The notes beneath the pieces are model-generated. The model saw only the letters and a list, made by a program, of their open reading frames with translations, searched no databases and was not told the DNA's origin. Positions 44,925 to 52,575 of a DNA stretch of 64,000 nt are shown here, piece by piece. The stretch is taken from contig NZ_CP108394.1 of NCBI RefSeq assembly GCF_041435215.1, positions 9,734,001 through 9,798,000 on the forward strand, written 5' to 3'. Every line of letters begins with the position of its first letter. Position 1 is the first letter of the stretch. The stretch is from Streptomyces sp. NBC_01314 (lineage in GTDB: Bacteria; Actinomycetota; Actinomycetes; Streptomycetales; Streptomycetaceae). Position numbers and translations under genes: made by a program.

Positions 44925-46781
44925 TCACGCCCTGGTGCCGGTCGGCTGCGCGGGGCAGCCGTCTGCGGTCCGTGATGGGGGTCCCCCCGCTCGAGCGAAG
45001 TCGAGAGTGGGGGAGTGTCCCTCCGGACGCTGGCCCGCCGGACCCGAAGGGCCGGTGGGGGAGGGTGTCCGGCGTCGCCTGGGCGTCGGACGTGTGGTGC
45101 GGTGCCGGGTGGGTCCGGTCTTGGACCGGTCCGTCCGGCTGGTCTTCGGCGCGGGTGTGATGACCGCGCCCGCTTCGAGTTTGTCGGTCACGGTGCGGAT
45201 GGCCATGGCACCGGTGGTGCGGTCGGTGACGGTCTTGGTCTGGTGAGTCAGGCCGCGGGCGGCGATGCGCTTCCAGGCGCCCGCATCGCGGTCGCCCTGC
45301 CAGCCGCAGGAGCCGCACAGGGCCCACTTCCAGCCCGCAATGGTGGGCCGGTCGGGGGCCTTGCGGTGCCGCAACACCTCCAGGCACTGCGGGCAGTGCC
45401 TGGAGGTGTTGCGGGCCGGGACGGTGACCACAGCGATACCGGTCTCGGCGGCCAGGTGCCGCATCCGGTCCACGATCTGCCCGCGCACGGCCTGGGAGAG
45501 CCGGGTGTTCATCGTGCGGCCCATGCCCCGGGCCTCCATCGAGCGCAGGTCCTCCACGTAGATCAGGCTCGCGCCGGCGGCGAGAGCCTGATCGACAGCC
45601 CACCGTGCACCAGCCCGGGCCAGGGCGTCGTTGAGGTTCGACCGGCGCCCGGACACGTGCCGGATCTCCTCGGCCAGGACCTGGTGCCTGGCCGTCAGGG
45701 CGTGCTGTTCGTCTTCGGCGATGAGCCGCTGGTAGTGACCGGCCTTGGTGTGCAGCTGCTCGCCCTGGCGGCGCAGCCGGTGCTGTTTCGCCAAGACCCC
45801 GGCGGCCCGGAACATGCCGCCGCCGAGGGCGGTGATGGTTCCGTCGGCGTGCAGCCGGGCGGCCCCAGCGGACAGCAGGGTATTGAGTCCCCAGTCCACG
45901 CCGAGCGCGACCGTATGCCCGGTCCGCTGTGTCCTGGGGACGGCGTGGGTGTAGGCGAGGTCGGCCCGCACGGTGCCCCGGTGGATGCGCAGGGTGGGCA
46001 GGTGCAGCACCGCGCATCCGGGGACCGTCGGCGGCAGCTTGACGGGGCAGGCCACCCACGTCCAGTCCGCATAGGACCGCGGGTCCGGGCGGGTGGGCAG
46101 TTGCAGCCGCAGCAGCGCCCGGCCCGGCTCGTCGGCGCGTTCGAGGGTGGCCTGCTGCTGGTCGCAGGCGGACAGCAGCAGCATCCGTGCGATGCGGGGC
46201 GCGGCCTCCACCTCGAACACGTTCACCGGCATCCGGCCGTGCTGCTTGACGAACGCGGTGATCTGCCGGGTCCGGCCCTTGATGACGCTGGACGGCAGGT
46301 ACTCCCCGCCGGGCACCGCCGCACGCACCCGGTCCCACTCCTTGGGGGTGCGCCTGACGGGGTCGGCGGGCCAGGTCGCGAGGACCGCGGTGGTGAGGTC
46401 GGCGCGCCACTTCGCCGCACGCAGCGTGCGCCCGGCCGCCTCCTGGGCGATGCGCACGATGCGGTCATTGACCCGGATGCCCCCGGCCGGGCCGACCGTC
46501 CAGCCCAGGCGGCGCAGGGCCATCCAGGCGTTCGACGGCAGCGGGCGGCCTGTGGCGTCCTCACCGGCGGCCAGCACGTCCACACAGGCGGCGTTCCAGT
46601 GCCCGGCCAGCAGCGCGGCGACCATGCCCGACACCAGATCGGCAGCCCAGCCCACCCTCTCGGCCAGCACGGCAGCGGGCAGGAGTTCGCCGCTCTTCTC
46701 CTCCACGCCGGTACGCAGCAGACCGCGGGCACAGGCGGTACGGGGGGTCTCGCCCCCGGCGAGCGGCAGTTTCCGGCTCAC
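44925..46781 (-). CDS. tnpB: TnpB-like RuvC nuclease with N-terminal extension
   Basis: 618 residues, GTG start with an AAGGGGG RBS. The C-terminal core is that of IS605/IS607 TnpB: RuvC-I VALGVDWGLN (D296), RuvC-II IYVEDLRSMEARG (E410), zinc ribbon CPQC...CGSC (463/466, 489/492) and RuvC-III GDRDAGAW (D499; the usual Asn two residues after this Asp is Gly). All three catalytic acids are present, so RNA-guided nuclease activity is plausible. The first ~240 residues are an extension not found in ~400-residue TnpB. After the zinc ribbon comes a ~110-residue basic tail that reads through the palindromic repeat at 44974-45018. No TnpA lies next to it. A guide (omega) RNA would be expected at or beyond the 3' end, around 44780-45000. 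Confidence 0.8.
   Translation of the reverse strand: MSRKLPLAGGETPRTACARGLLRTGVEEKSGELLPAAVLAERVGWAADLVSGMVAALLAGHWNAACVDVLAAGEDATGRPLPSNAWMALRRLGWTVGPAGGIRVNDRIVRIAQEAAGRTLRAAKWRADLTTAVLATWPADPVRRTPKEWDRVRAAVPGGEYLPSSVIKGRTRQITAFVKQHGRMPVNVFEVEAAPRIARMLLLSACDQQQATLERADEPGRALLRLQLPTRPDPRSYADWTWVACPVKLPPTVPGCAVLHLPTLRIHRGTVRADLAYTHAVPRTQRTGHTVALGVDWGLNTLLSAGAARLHADGTITALGGGMFRAAGVLAKQHRLRRQGEQLHTKAGHYQRLIAEDEQHALTARHQVLAEEIRHVSGRRSNLNDALARAGARWAVDQALAAGASLIYVEDLRSMEARGMGRTMNTRLSQAVRGQIVDRMRHLAAETGIAVVTVPARNTSRHCPQCLEVLRHRKAPDRPTIAGWKWALCGSCGWQGDRDAGAWKRIAARGLTHQTKTVTDRTTGAMAIRTVTDKLEAGAVITPAPKTSRTDRSKTGPTRHRTTRPTPRRRRTPSPTGPSGPAGQRPEGHSPTLDFARAGGPPSRTADGCPAQPTGTRA
44974..45018 (-). repeat. Palindromic Streptomyces repeat, variant B, in the tnpB tail
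   Basis: Nearly identical, inverted, to 7486-7531 (ACTCCCCCACTCTCGA ... TCGAGCGGGGGGACCCCCA). It provides about 15 codons of the TnpB-like C-terminal tail (HSPTLDFARAGGPPS), so the present stop codon may be a result of its insertion. Confidence 0.75.
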
Positions 46782-46924
46782 CGATACCCCCTTCCCGTCC
46801 GCGATGCTGTCATCCGGTCAACGACACCCCCCGCGGAAGGTCACGCATTCGATCCACGCACTCACATACGACACCGACACCGAGCACACGGCATGACGCA
46901 GGCGGATGACGAATCGCTACGGAT

Positions 46925-47660
46925 ACCTAAGGAAATACGCGAGCCTCTGCGGACGCGGGCGGGTGTCATCTGTTCGGTTCGGCCGGCCTTTCGCAAGGCC
47001 GCCGCAGGTCGGTGGCCAGTGGGCGGGCGAGTCGGAGCTGGGCATAGGCGGCGATCACCAACCATGTTCACCAGTCGGCCGCTTCCGAGTCGCGGCGCCG
47101 AGGTTTGGTCCAGCCGAGTGTCTGCTTGAACAGGCGAAAGGTGTGCTCGATGTCGAAGCGTCGGAGGAAGGACTGCCAGCAGCGGTCGACATCCGCTTCG
47201 CTCGCACCGGTGCCCGATCACCTCAGCCATACCGGCTTGTTGACCCCGCCGCTGGGCAGCTTCTCCACGGCCAGCCGGATGACGGTGCCCTCGATGATGG
47301 GCAGCGGGCCGTCGTGGTCAAGCCGTGCGGCCCGGCGGGTCAGGCGCGGGTGCAGCCGGTCTCACGCCTGCGCGGTCGCCTTCCCATAGAGCGGGGTGCC
47401 CGTGGCCGTCACGGCCTGTTCGGTGCCCCGGGTCGCCGGGTCGCCGGGTCGCCGAAGACGAGCTCGCCGCCGTACTTGGGCGGCCGGCCGCCCTTGGGGT
47501 CGTAGACCCGCAGCGGTGTCGGCCGCCGCATCACGCGGTCCGAACGGAGCCTCCCGACGATCTCGACGGGCAGCCCCGCCAGCAGGTGGGCAATGCGTGG
47601 AGCGTCGTATGCCGCATCCAGCACGACCAGAACCTCCGGGTCACCCAGGCCCCGGTCTCC
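46925..47660 (-). pseudogene. Dead IS transposase (DDE, IS4/IS701-like group)
   Basis: The minus strand encodes a recognisable but broken transposase. GDPEVLVVLDAAYDAPRIAH, LLAGLPVEIVGRLRSDRVMR, then PKGGRPPKYGGELVFGDPAT (to about 47450) is followed after a frameshift by LPIIEGTVIRLAVEKLPSGG and VDRCWQSFLRRFDIEHTFRL. In-frame TGA codons occur at 47218-47220 and 47068-47070, and the C-terminus degrades after WLVIAAYAQLRLARPLATDL. No inverted repeats were found at the edges. Confidence 0.75.
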
Positions 47661-47755
47661 GGAGGAGTCGGGGCCTGCATGCGGACACAGTGGTCCTGTT
47701 GATCGCGATCATGCGGTCAAGATGATTCAGATTGCCAGCACTTGGCTGACGGACG

Positions 47756-48307
47756 TCATGACGGGGGTCGGTCATTTGCGCCCATGTAGTCCCAGTAGGC
47801 GTCGATGTTGCTCCAGGCGCTCCTGAAGGCGTCCGTCTCGTCTGGGATCTGACGCGCGCCCCTGCGGACCGCCCCCAGGCAGTCGATGGCGTGCTGGAGG
47901 ACCTGGCGGATCCTCGGGGAAGAGTCCTCGTACTCATCGAGGTTGGGGCCGTCGAAGACCACAAAGTGCCAGTTCGCCACGATATCGACGGTCGCGTTCA
48001 GACGCTTCCTCAGCTCCTCGCTGTGGAAGAGGGGCGTCGTGAGCTTCAGGACGTCCAACTGGTCCGTCATCTCGTCTTCCCATCCGGCCCTTGTGCCGCT
48101 CTGCCGGAAGAGGCGCAGGAGCTTCAGCAGTGCCTGTCCTGCCTCCTTGGTGGCATGGTCGAGCTGTTGCTCCTTCTCCTGGCGTCCCACCTGATACCGC
48201 ATCGTCAGAAAGGCCACCAGTGAGCCGATGAGCGCCCCCGACAAGCCCACGAGCGCAACGGTGTATTCCTTGTTCAGCCCCCACAGGGCCAGCGTCACGT
48301 GATCCAC
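47756..48307 (-). CDS. Small membrane-anchored protein, unknown
   Basis: 183 residues, GTG start at 48307. One N-terminal membrane helix (YTVALVGLSGALIGSLVAFL) is followed by a charged cytoplasmic helix (MRYQVGRQEKEQQLDHATKE) and a helical domain ending in AWSNIDAYWDYMG. The frame is open upstream to an ATG at 48559 (MSSDEQNQWVKTAHTMADDA), but the intervening ~80 codons look non-coding; I prefer the GTG. Topology resembles the protein at 54205-54792. Function unknown. Confidence 0.55.
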   Translation of the reverse strand: MDHVTLALWGLNKEYTVALVGLSGALIGSLVAFLTMRYQVGRQEKEQQLDHATKEAGQALLKLLRLFRQSGTRAGWEDEMTDQLDVLKLTTPLFHSEELRKRLNATVDIVANWHFVVFDGPNLDEYEDSSPRIRQVLQHAIDCLGAVRRGARQIPDETDAFRSAWSNIDAYWDYMGANDRPPS

Positions 48308-49020
48308 GGCGCCATCATGCCGACGGGACCAACCCCGTGGGGCTGATCCCGTCAACTGCTGTGCAGCGTCTACAGATCCTGCCGGGCTTCCGTTCTGCGC
48401 TCTCACGTCGTTCGCGAAGCGTGGGTGTGGGCAGCGTTCCATCGCCACGCATGTACGCCGAGAGGAGTGAGATGGAGTGATCAGCGCGGTGTTCAACTCG
48501 GCGTCATCGGCCATGGTGTGCGCGGTCTTCACCCACTGATTTTGCTCGTCCGAAGACATGCCCGTCGTGCTCACGCCCGGCCTTTCATCCGCACGTCGGG
48601 GACGGGGATCCCGACCCGGGAGAGGACATCCCGCACGTGCGCGGTGTCTGTCCCCAACGTCTTGGCCCCCGGACGACCAGGTCGCCGCTGCCCGGTCAGG
48701 CCGGGTCCGTCCAGCGGGTCTTCTCGCCCACCGAGCACGGCTACCGGCCCTCCTCTCCCACGGTGGGCACCGGCATCCCGGTGCACTGGCGCGGGCGATC
48801 GGGTGGCCGAGGTCCGCTTCGGGAGCACGGCCGCCGCGCTCGCCATGCCGTGCCGTGCCGCACGCGCGGGGGTCCACCTCGACGAGCAGAACCTCTTCGC
48901 CCTGTCCTCGGCCAGGGCTCGTCGCCGACCAGCACGAGGCCCTCACCGCCGTCCGCGGGCACACCGTGGAACGCGGTGTGCCCGTCGTACGCGGATAGCC
49001 GTGCCCCTGCCGGGGCGGTG
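48308..49020. other. Intergenic stretch, probably decayed DNA
   Basis: Contains short protein-like scraps on the minus strand (MSSDEQNQWVKTAHTMADD from 48559; a frame ending TAHVRDVLSRVGIPVPDVRM at about 48580) but no complete gene on either strand. Codon bias is inconsistent along each frame. Confidence 0.4.
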
Positions 49021-49028
49021 CCCGGTTG

Positions 49029-49077
49029 TTATCCGGTACTTATCCGGGTAGTAAACGGTCATTGTCGATAGATATCG
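49029..49077 (+). promoter_or_regulatory. Operator-like repeats upstream of the AAA+ gene set
   Basis: In an A/T-richer stretch before the first gene: TTATCCGG occurs twice, 11 bp apart (49029-49036, 49040-49047), and CGATAGATATCG (49066-49077) is a perfect inverted repeat around GA. Helical-turn spacing and position suggest regulator binding. TAGATA (49069-49074) could serve as a -10. Confidence 0.4.
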
Positions 49078-49173
49078 CTCAACTTCGGCGCTGCTGAGGG
49101 GGCGTCAATAACCTTCGGATACCGCGCGTCACCGACGAGACGCATGGCGGTCCATGTTCGGCAGGGGGCATTC

Positions 49174-49641
49174 ATGGGATCCGTTGAGCGGCCTCGCCGC
49201 ATCGTCGTGCCTCCGGGCACGTCCGTCGCACCCGACGGCATGCGCATCGCCGTGCCACAGCCGCCCGGGCCCGTCAGCACCCGGCAGCAGTTCGCCACCC
49301 GGACGCAGGAACTCCTGGGGCGGCTCCGCCGGTTGGACGCCGCGGTGGACGACGCGGCCGTCCAGGACATCGCCTGCTGGCTGCACGAGCAGTACGCCGG
49401 CCGGGGAGCGCCGGTCCCCGTGGGCTTCGTCGCGCAGTGCCTGCTCGGCTCCCCCTACGTGGACCATCGGCTCGGCCTCGACGGGCGCATCCTGGAGCAC
49501 TGCGCGGCACACGACGTGATGCCGCCGCCGTTCGACGCCGCCCGCATGCTGGCCCGTTCGGGCGCGTACGCCTTCGTCGAGGTGTACGCGGACGGACTGG
49601 TCCTGCCCGTGCTGCCCGACGGCAGTGTCGTCAGGCCCTGA
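49174..49641 (+). CDS. Small soluble protein, first gene of the AAA+ set, unknown
   Basis: 155 residues from ATG 49174 (GGGGG 5-9 nt upstream); an ATG at 49144 lacks an RBS. Starts MGSVERPRRIVVPPGTSVAP. The centre is helical (RTQELLGRLRRLDAAVDDAA, VQDIACWLHEQYAGRG), and the end contains a predicted beta pair (YAFVEVYADGLVLPVLPDGS). No membrane segment or known domain. It precedes the 594-residue membrane protein by 150 nt of repeat-rich DNA; co-transcription is likely. Confidence 0.6.
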   Translation: MGSVERPRRIVVPPGTSVAPDGMRIAVPQPPGPVSTRQQFATRTQELLGRLRRLDAAVDDAAVQDIACWLHEQYAGRGAPVPVGFVAQCLLGSPYVDHRLGLDGRILEHCAAHDVMPPPFDAARMLARSGAYAFVEVYADGLVLPVLPDGSVVRP

Positions 49642-49738
49642 GGCGGCGAACCGCGGCCACACGAACACCACGGCACGGGCGGCACCCACGGCATCCACCA
49701 CGGCATGGCGCCGCACGGTTCGGCACGGAACGGCATGG

Positions 49739-49778
49739 CACGGCCCCGCACGGCACGGCACGGCCCCGCACGGCACGG
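49739..49778 (+). repeat. Two perfect 20-bp tandem copies in a GGCAC-rich spacer
   Basis: The unit CACGGCCCCGCACGGCACGG occurs twice head to tail, inside a wider spacer (about 49668-49784) built of CGGCA/CGGAA/CGGCAT words. It fills the gap directly before the RBS of the 594-residue protein. Confidence 0.75.
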
Positions 49779-49791
49779 AACGGAGACCCGC

Positions 49792-51576
49792 GTGACCGAG
49801 ATCAACATCGGCCCGATCCTCAGCAGCCTCAACAACCTGGAGCGGCAACTGGACCGCTCCGTCCGCTCGCTCGGCGGCCAGATCGAGCAGGTGGACAGTG
49901 AGGTCCGGGACGTCAGAGCCGTGCAGGCGCAGACGAAGGACCGCCTGGAACTGCTCTTCGAGAAATTCCTGGACCACGTCGGGAGAACCGAACGCATCGC
50001 CGCCGCCCAGCGCGCGGAGACCCGTATCGTCCGGATCAACGACGAGGTCGAGCACAAGTACGGCCACCACAAGGTGGTCCGCCGTACCGCGACCGGCATC
50101 CTCCAGGCGTTCGACACCGGGCTCGTCCAGGAGGAGACGGTGCGGCAGGTCAGCGAAGAGCTGATGATCCAGACGCCGCGCTACTGGCTGGCCCCCGCCC
50201 TCGTCGGGCTGGCGGCCTGGGCAGGTGACGACGAGGCCCTGTGCACGCGGGCGGTGGAAGAAGCCTTCCGGCGCTCGACGGCCAAGACGTCCCTCTTCTT
50301 CGCGCTGATCCTCCGCAGGCAGGGGCGTCAGGAGGCCTCCGTCCGCTGGCTGCGGCACTATCTGGAGGGTCAGGACCCCCGCGTGCTCGGCCGCGAGTTC
50401 CAGGTCATCCTGGAGTGCGTCTCCCAGGGCGCCTTCGGACCCCAGGGACGTCAACTGCTCAGCCGGACCCTGGAGGACTGGCGGCAGCGCCTGCTGGACG
50501 ACGACGCCGTACGCGCGGCCCAGGCGGGGCGCTGGCGTCAGGAGATCGACTCCATGCGTGCCCCGTCGGCCGCCGACGACTTCCCGCGCCTGGCCGAAGT
50601 GAGCCCCCAGTGGCCGTTGCTGGACGACGTCCTCGCCCGCGCCCGCGCCCACGAGGCACTCCTGGCCCGGTTCCGCACGCTCATGGAGAGCGAGATCCTC
50701 CCGGCCCACAACCTGGAGGACACGGTCGACGACATCCTCGACAACCTGGTCCGCAACTCGGACGAGGAGGAGCTCCCCCTGCAGCGCGAACTGCTTCTCA
50801 ACCAGGCCATCGTGCGTCACGAGGGGGACGAGGAGGCCGCGCGGAAGGAAGCGGACATGCGGGCCGAGGCGCTCGACGAGACACGCAACTACCTGAGCGT
50901 GCAGTCGGTCGCGGCCCTCGACCCCGCGGCTGTGGGCGCCTCGCCCGCGGCACAGCGGCTGGCCGTGGCGTCGTGCCAGGAGTGGTTCGCGCAGGCGCAC
51001 GCCGGGTTCAGCCGCGACTACCGGGCCGCCATGCCCCCCAAGATCGAGATCTCCCTCCCCAACACCTACGGCGTCAGCCACGGGACCAAGCGCTTCAAGC
51101 TCACGACCTGGACCAAGCCGCTCACCGACGACCTGCCGGACCTGGAGGCGTCGCTGACCCGGCACTGGAACAGTTACGTCGAGATGTACGTCAAGCCCCT
51201 CGCCTACGACTACAGATCCCCGCTCGCCCTCCTCGGCGCCACGGTCACCGCGATCCTCATGATCTTCCTCGGGGTCAACGTCGGGTTCGCGTTCCTCGCG
51301 GCGATCGCCGTCGGAGGGATCTGGGGCGTCGTCCTCTACAACCGCGCCGAAGCCGGCCGCACCGCGCAGGAGCAGGCTCGCCAACTGCTCGGGCGCCACA
51401 TGGAGGAGGCTGTCAACCAACTCCGGGGCGCCCACGCCGAACTCACCGACTGGCAACAGCATTACTGGGCGGCCGACTTCGTGGAGGCCGAGGCCCGCTA
51501 CTTCATCGCCTCCCTGAACACCGCCACCAACGCACCGTCCCCCTTCGAGGGCCGCGTCGTCGGCGCCGACGACTGA
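49792..51576 (+). CDS. Membrane-embedded scaffold-like protein of the AAA+ set, unknown
   Basis: 594 residues, GTG start with GGAG 7 nt upstream. The N-terminal ~60 residues are a coiled coil (ILSSLNNLERQLDRSVRSLG, VRDVRAVQAQTKDRLELLFE). A long helical region follows (~65-400), in part TPR-like (YWLAPALVGLAAWAGDDEAL, TSLFFALILRRQGRQEASVR). Near residues 475-515 two membrane helices form a hairpin (LALLGATVTAILMIFLGV, VGFAFLAAIAVGGIWGVVLY), and the C-terminal helical part returns to the cytoplasm. No catalytic motif seen. Probably a membrane scaffold working with the AAA+ ATPase encoded downstream. Confidence 0.65.
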   Translation: MTEINIGPILSSLNNLERQLDRSVRSLGGQIEQVDSEVRDVRAVQAQTKDRLELLFEKFLDHVGRTERIAAAQRAETRIVRINDEVEHKYGHHKVVRRTATGILQAFDTGLVQEETVRQVSEELMIQTPRYWLAPALVGLAAWAGDDEALCTRAVEEAFRRSTAKTSLFFALILRRQGRQEASVRWLRHYLEGQDPRVLGREFQVILECVSQGAFGPQGRQLLSRTLEDWRQRLLDDDAVRAAQAGRWRQEIDSMRAPSAADDFPRLAEVSPQWPLLDDVLARARAHEALLARFRTLMESEILPAHNLEDTVDDILDNLVRNSDEEELPLQRELLLNQAIVRHEGDEEAARKEADMRAEALDETRNYLSVQSVAALDPAAVGASPAAQRLAVASCQEWFAQAHAGFSRDYRAAMPPKIEISLPNTYGVSHGTKRFKLTTWTKPLTDDLPDLEASLTRHWNSYVEMYVKPLAYDYRSPLALLGATVTAILMIFLGVNVGFAFLAAIAVGGIWGVVLYNRAEAGRTAQEQARQLLGRHMEEAVNQLRGAHAELTDWQQHYWAADFVEAEARYFIASLNTATNAPSPFEGRVVGADD

Positions 51577-51639
51577 GACGACCGAGACGACTGAGACGGC
51601 AGAGACAACCGAGAAGACCGAGATGACTGAGACGACCGA
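51568..51639 (+). repeat. Eight tandem 9-bp units linking two genes
   Basis: Units of GACGAC(C/T)GA, with small variations, run from the last codons of the 594-residue gene through its TGA to 12 nt before the next ATG. Nine is a multiple of three, so copy changes keep the frame; several units themselves contain TGA in frame. Confidence 0.85.
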
Positions 51640-51651
51640 GAGGAAACGACC

Positions 51652-52002
51652 ATGAGCGACGATCTCGCCTCCTTCTCGCCCGATTCGACGCCCCCCTGGC
51701 TCAGGCCCGAGATCCCGGAGCACCTGCGGTCGTTCGCGGCGCCCCCCAGGCCGGAACAGCCTCCCGCCCTACCCGGCCAGCGGGACGCCGACACCGCCCC
51801 GGCACCCGTATCTCCGGCGGTGCCGGCGGCACCGATGGTCACGCCCGCCCCCTGGGCCTCGGCCACGTCGCAGCCGCCGGGGCGGCCCGCCCCTGATCCC
51901 GCCGTCACCAGACGGCTGCGGCAGACCGTGTCCGACCTCCCGGCCTGGGACCCCCTGCCGCCCGGTGAACAACGCGTGCGTCGCCCGCCGAGGGACCTGT
52001 GA
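51652..52002 (+). CDS. Proline-rich disordered protein of the AAA+ set
   Basis: 116 residues, ATG with an AGAGGAAACG RBS. Starts MSDDLASFSPDSTPPWLRPE. Composition is dominated by Pro, Ala and Ser, without predicted helices except near the C-terminus (VTRRLRQTVSDLPAWDPLP). Likely a flexible adaptor. Its TGA overlaps the GTG of the next gene, so the two are translationally coupled and probably made in equal amounts. Confidence 0.6.
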   Translation: MSDDLASFSPDSTPPWLRPEIPEHLRSFAAPPRPEQPPALPGQRDADTAPAPVSPAVPAAPMVTPAPWASATSQPPGRPAPDPAVTRRLRQTVSDLPAWDPLPPGEQRVRRPPRDL

Positions 52003-52553
52003 ACCGCGCCCGGTGGGGAGGCGACAGCGACTACCAGGTCTGGGCCCGGACCCTGGACCGGTGGGCCGAGGGCGAACAGGCCGGCCCCGTCCACCTGCCG
52101 CCGCTGTCCGCCGACGACCTGCCCGCCGACATCTGGCAGCGGCTGCTGGCACGCATCGCCGCCGCCGTCGACCGGCGGCTGCAGAGCGGACTCGACGTGA
52201 TGGTCCGTGAGGTGAACGACGCCTCCGACGAGTTCTCCGTCGGACGGGCCCTCACCCGCGGCCGCGACGTACTGCGCTCCGTTCGCTCCGTCATCACCCA
52301 CACGAGCCTGCCCGCCGACTTCCGCCGACGCATGGCGAGCCTCATGGACGACCACACCCACCGGCTCCAGGAGGAACTCGAACGGGGCGTGCGGTCCCTG
52401 CTCGCGGACGGCGCGGACCCCCACGCCGTCGAGACCCGGCGCCGGACCCTGCGCGACAACCCCCTCACCGCCGTGCTGTCCGAGCCATCCGCCCCGCCCC
52501 CCGTCGGCTGGTACGAGCCGACCGGCGGACGTCGCATCGTCACCCCCGACTGA
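51999..52553 (+). CDS. Helical protein of the AAA+ set, unknown
   Basis: 184 residues, GTG start inside the previous stop. It begins with DYQVWARTLDRWAEGEQAGP and has an amphipathic helical body (DIWQRLLARIAAAVDRRLQS, RRRMASLMDDHTHRLQEELE), suggesting oligomerisation. No membrane segment or catalytic motif. Ends 22 nt before the AAA+ gene. The tight packing with the Pro-rich protein and the ATPase argues for one complex. Confidence 0.6.
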   Translation: MNRARWGGDSDYQVWARTLDRWAEGEQAGPVHLPPLSADDLPADIWQRLLARIAAAVDRRLQSGLDVMVREVNDASDEFSVGRALTRGRDVLRSVRSVITHTSLPADFRRRMASLMDDHTHRLQEELERGVRSLLADGADPHAVETRRRTLRDNPLTAVLSEPSAPPPVGWYEPTGGRRIVTPD

Positions 52554-52575
52554 CGGCATCACGAAAGAGCCCACC

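Noticed and set aside
44925..46781. Cas12 effector of a CRISPR system
   Set aside because: No CRISPR repeats, cas1/cas2 or other adaptation genes in the window; TnpB-type nuclease fits better.
47641..47755. Inverted repeat marking the end of the dead IS
   Set aside because: No matching repeat found at the other side; boundaries cannot be set from sequence alone.
49129..51723. 864-codon minus-strand frame with a Ser/Val repeat
   Set aside because: The repeat is just the antisense reading of the 9-bp DNA repeat; the + strand genes have far better codon pattern and RBSs.
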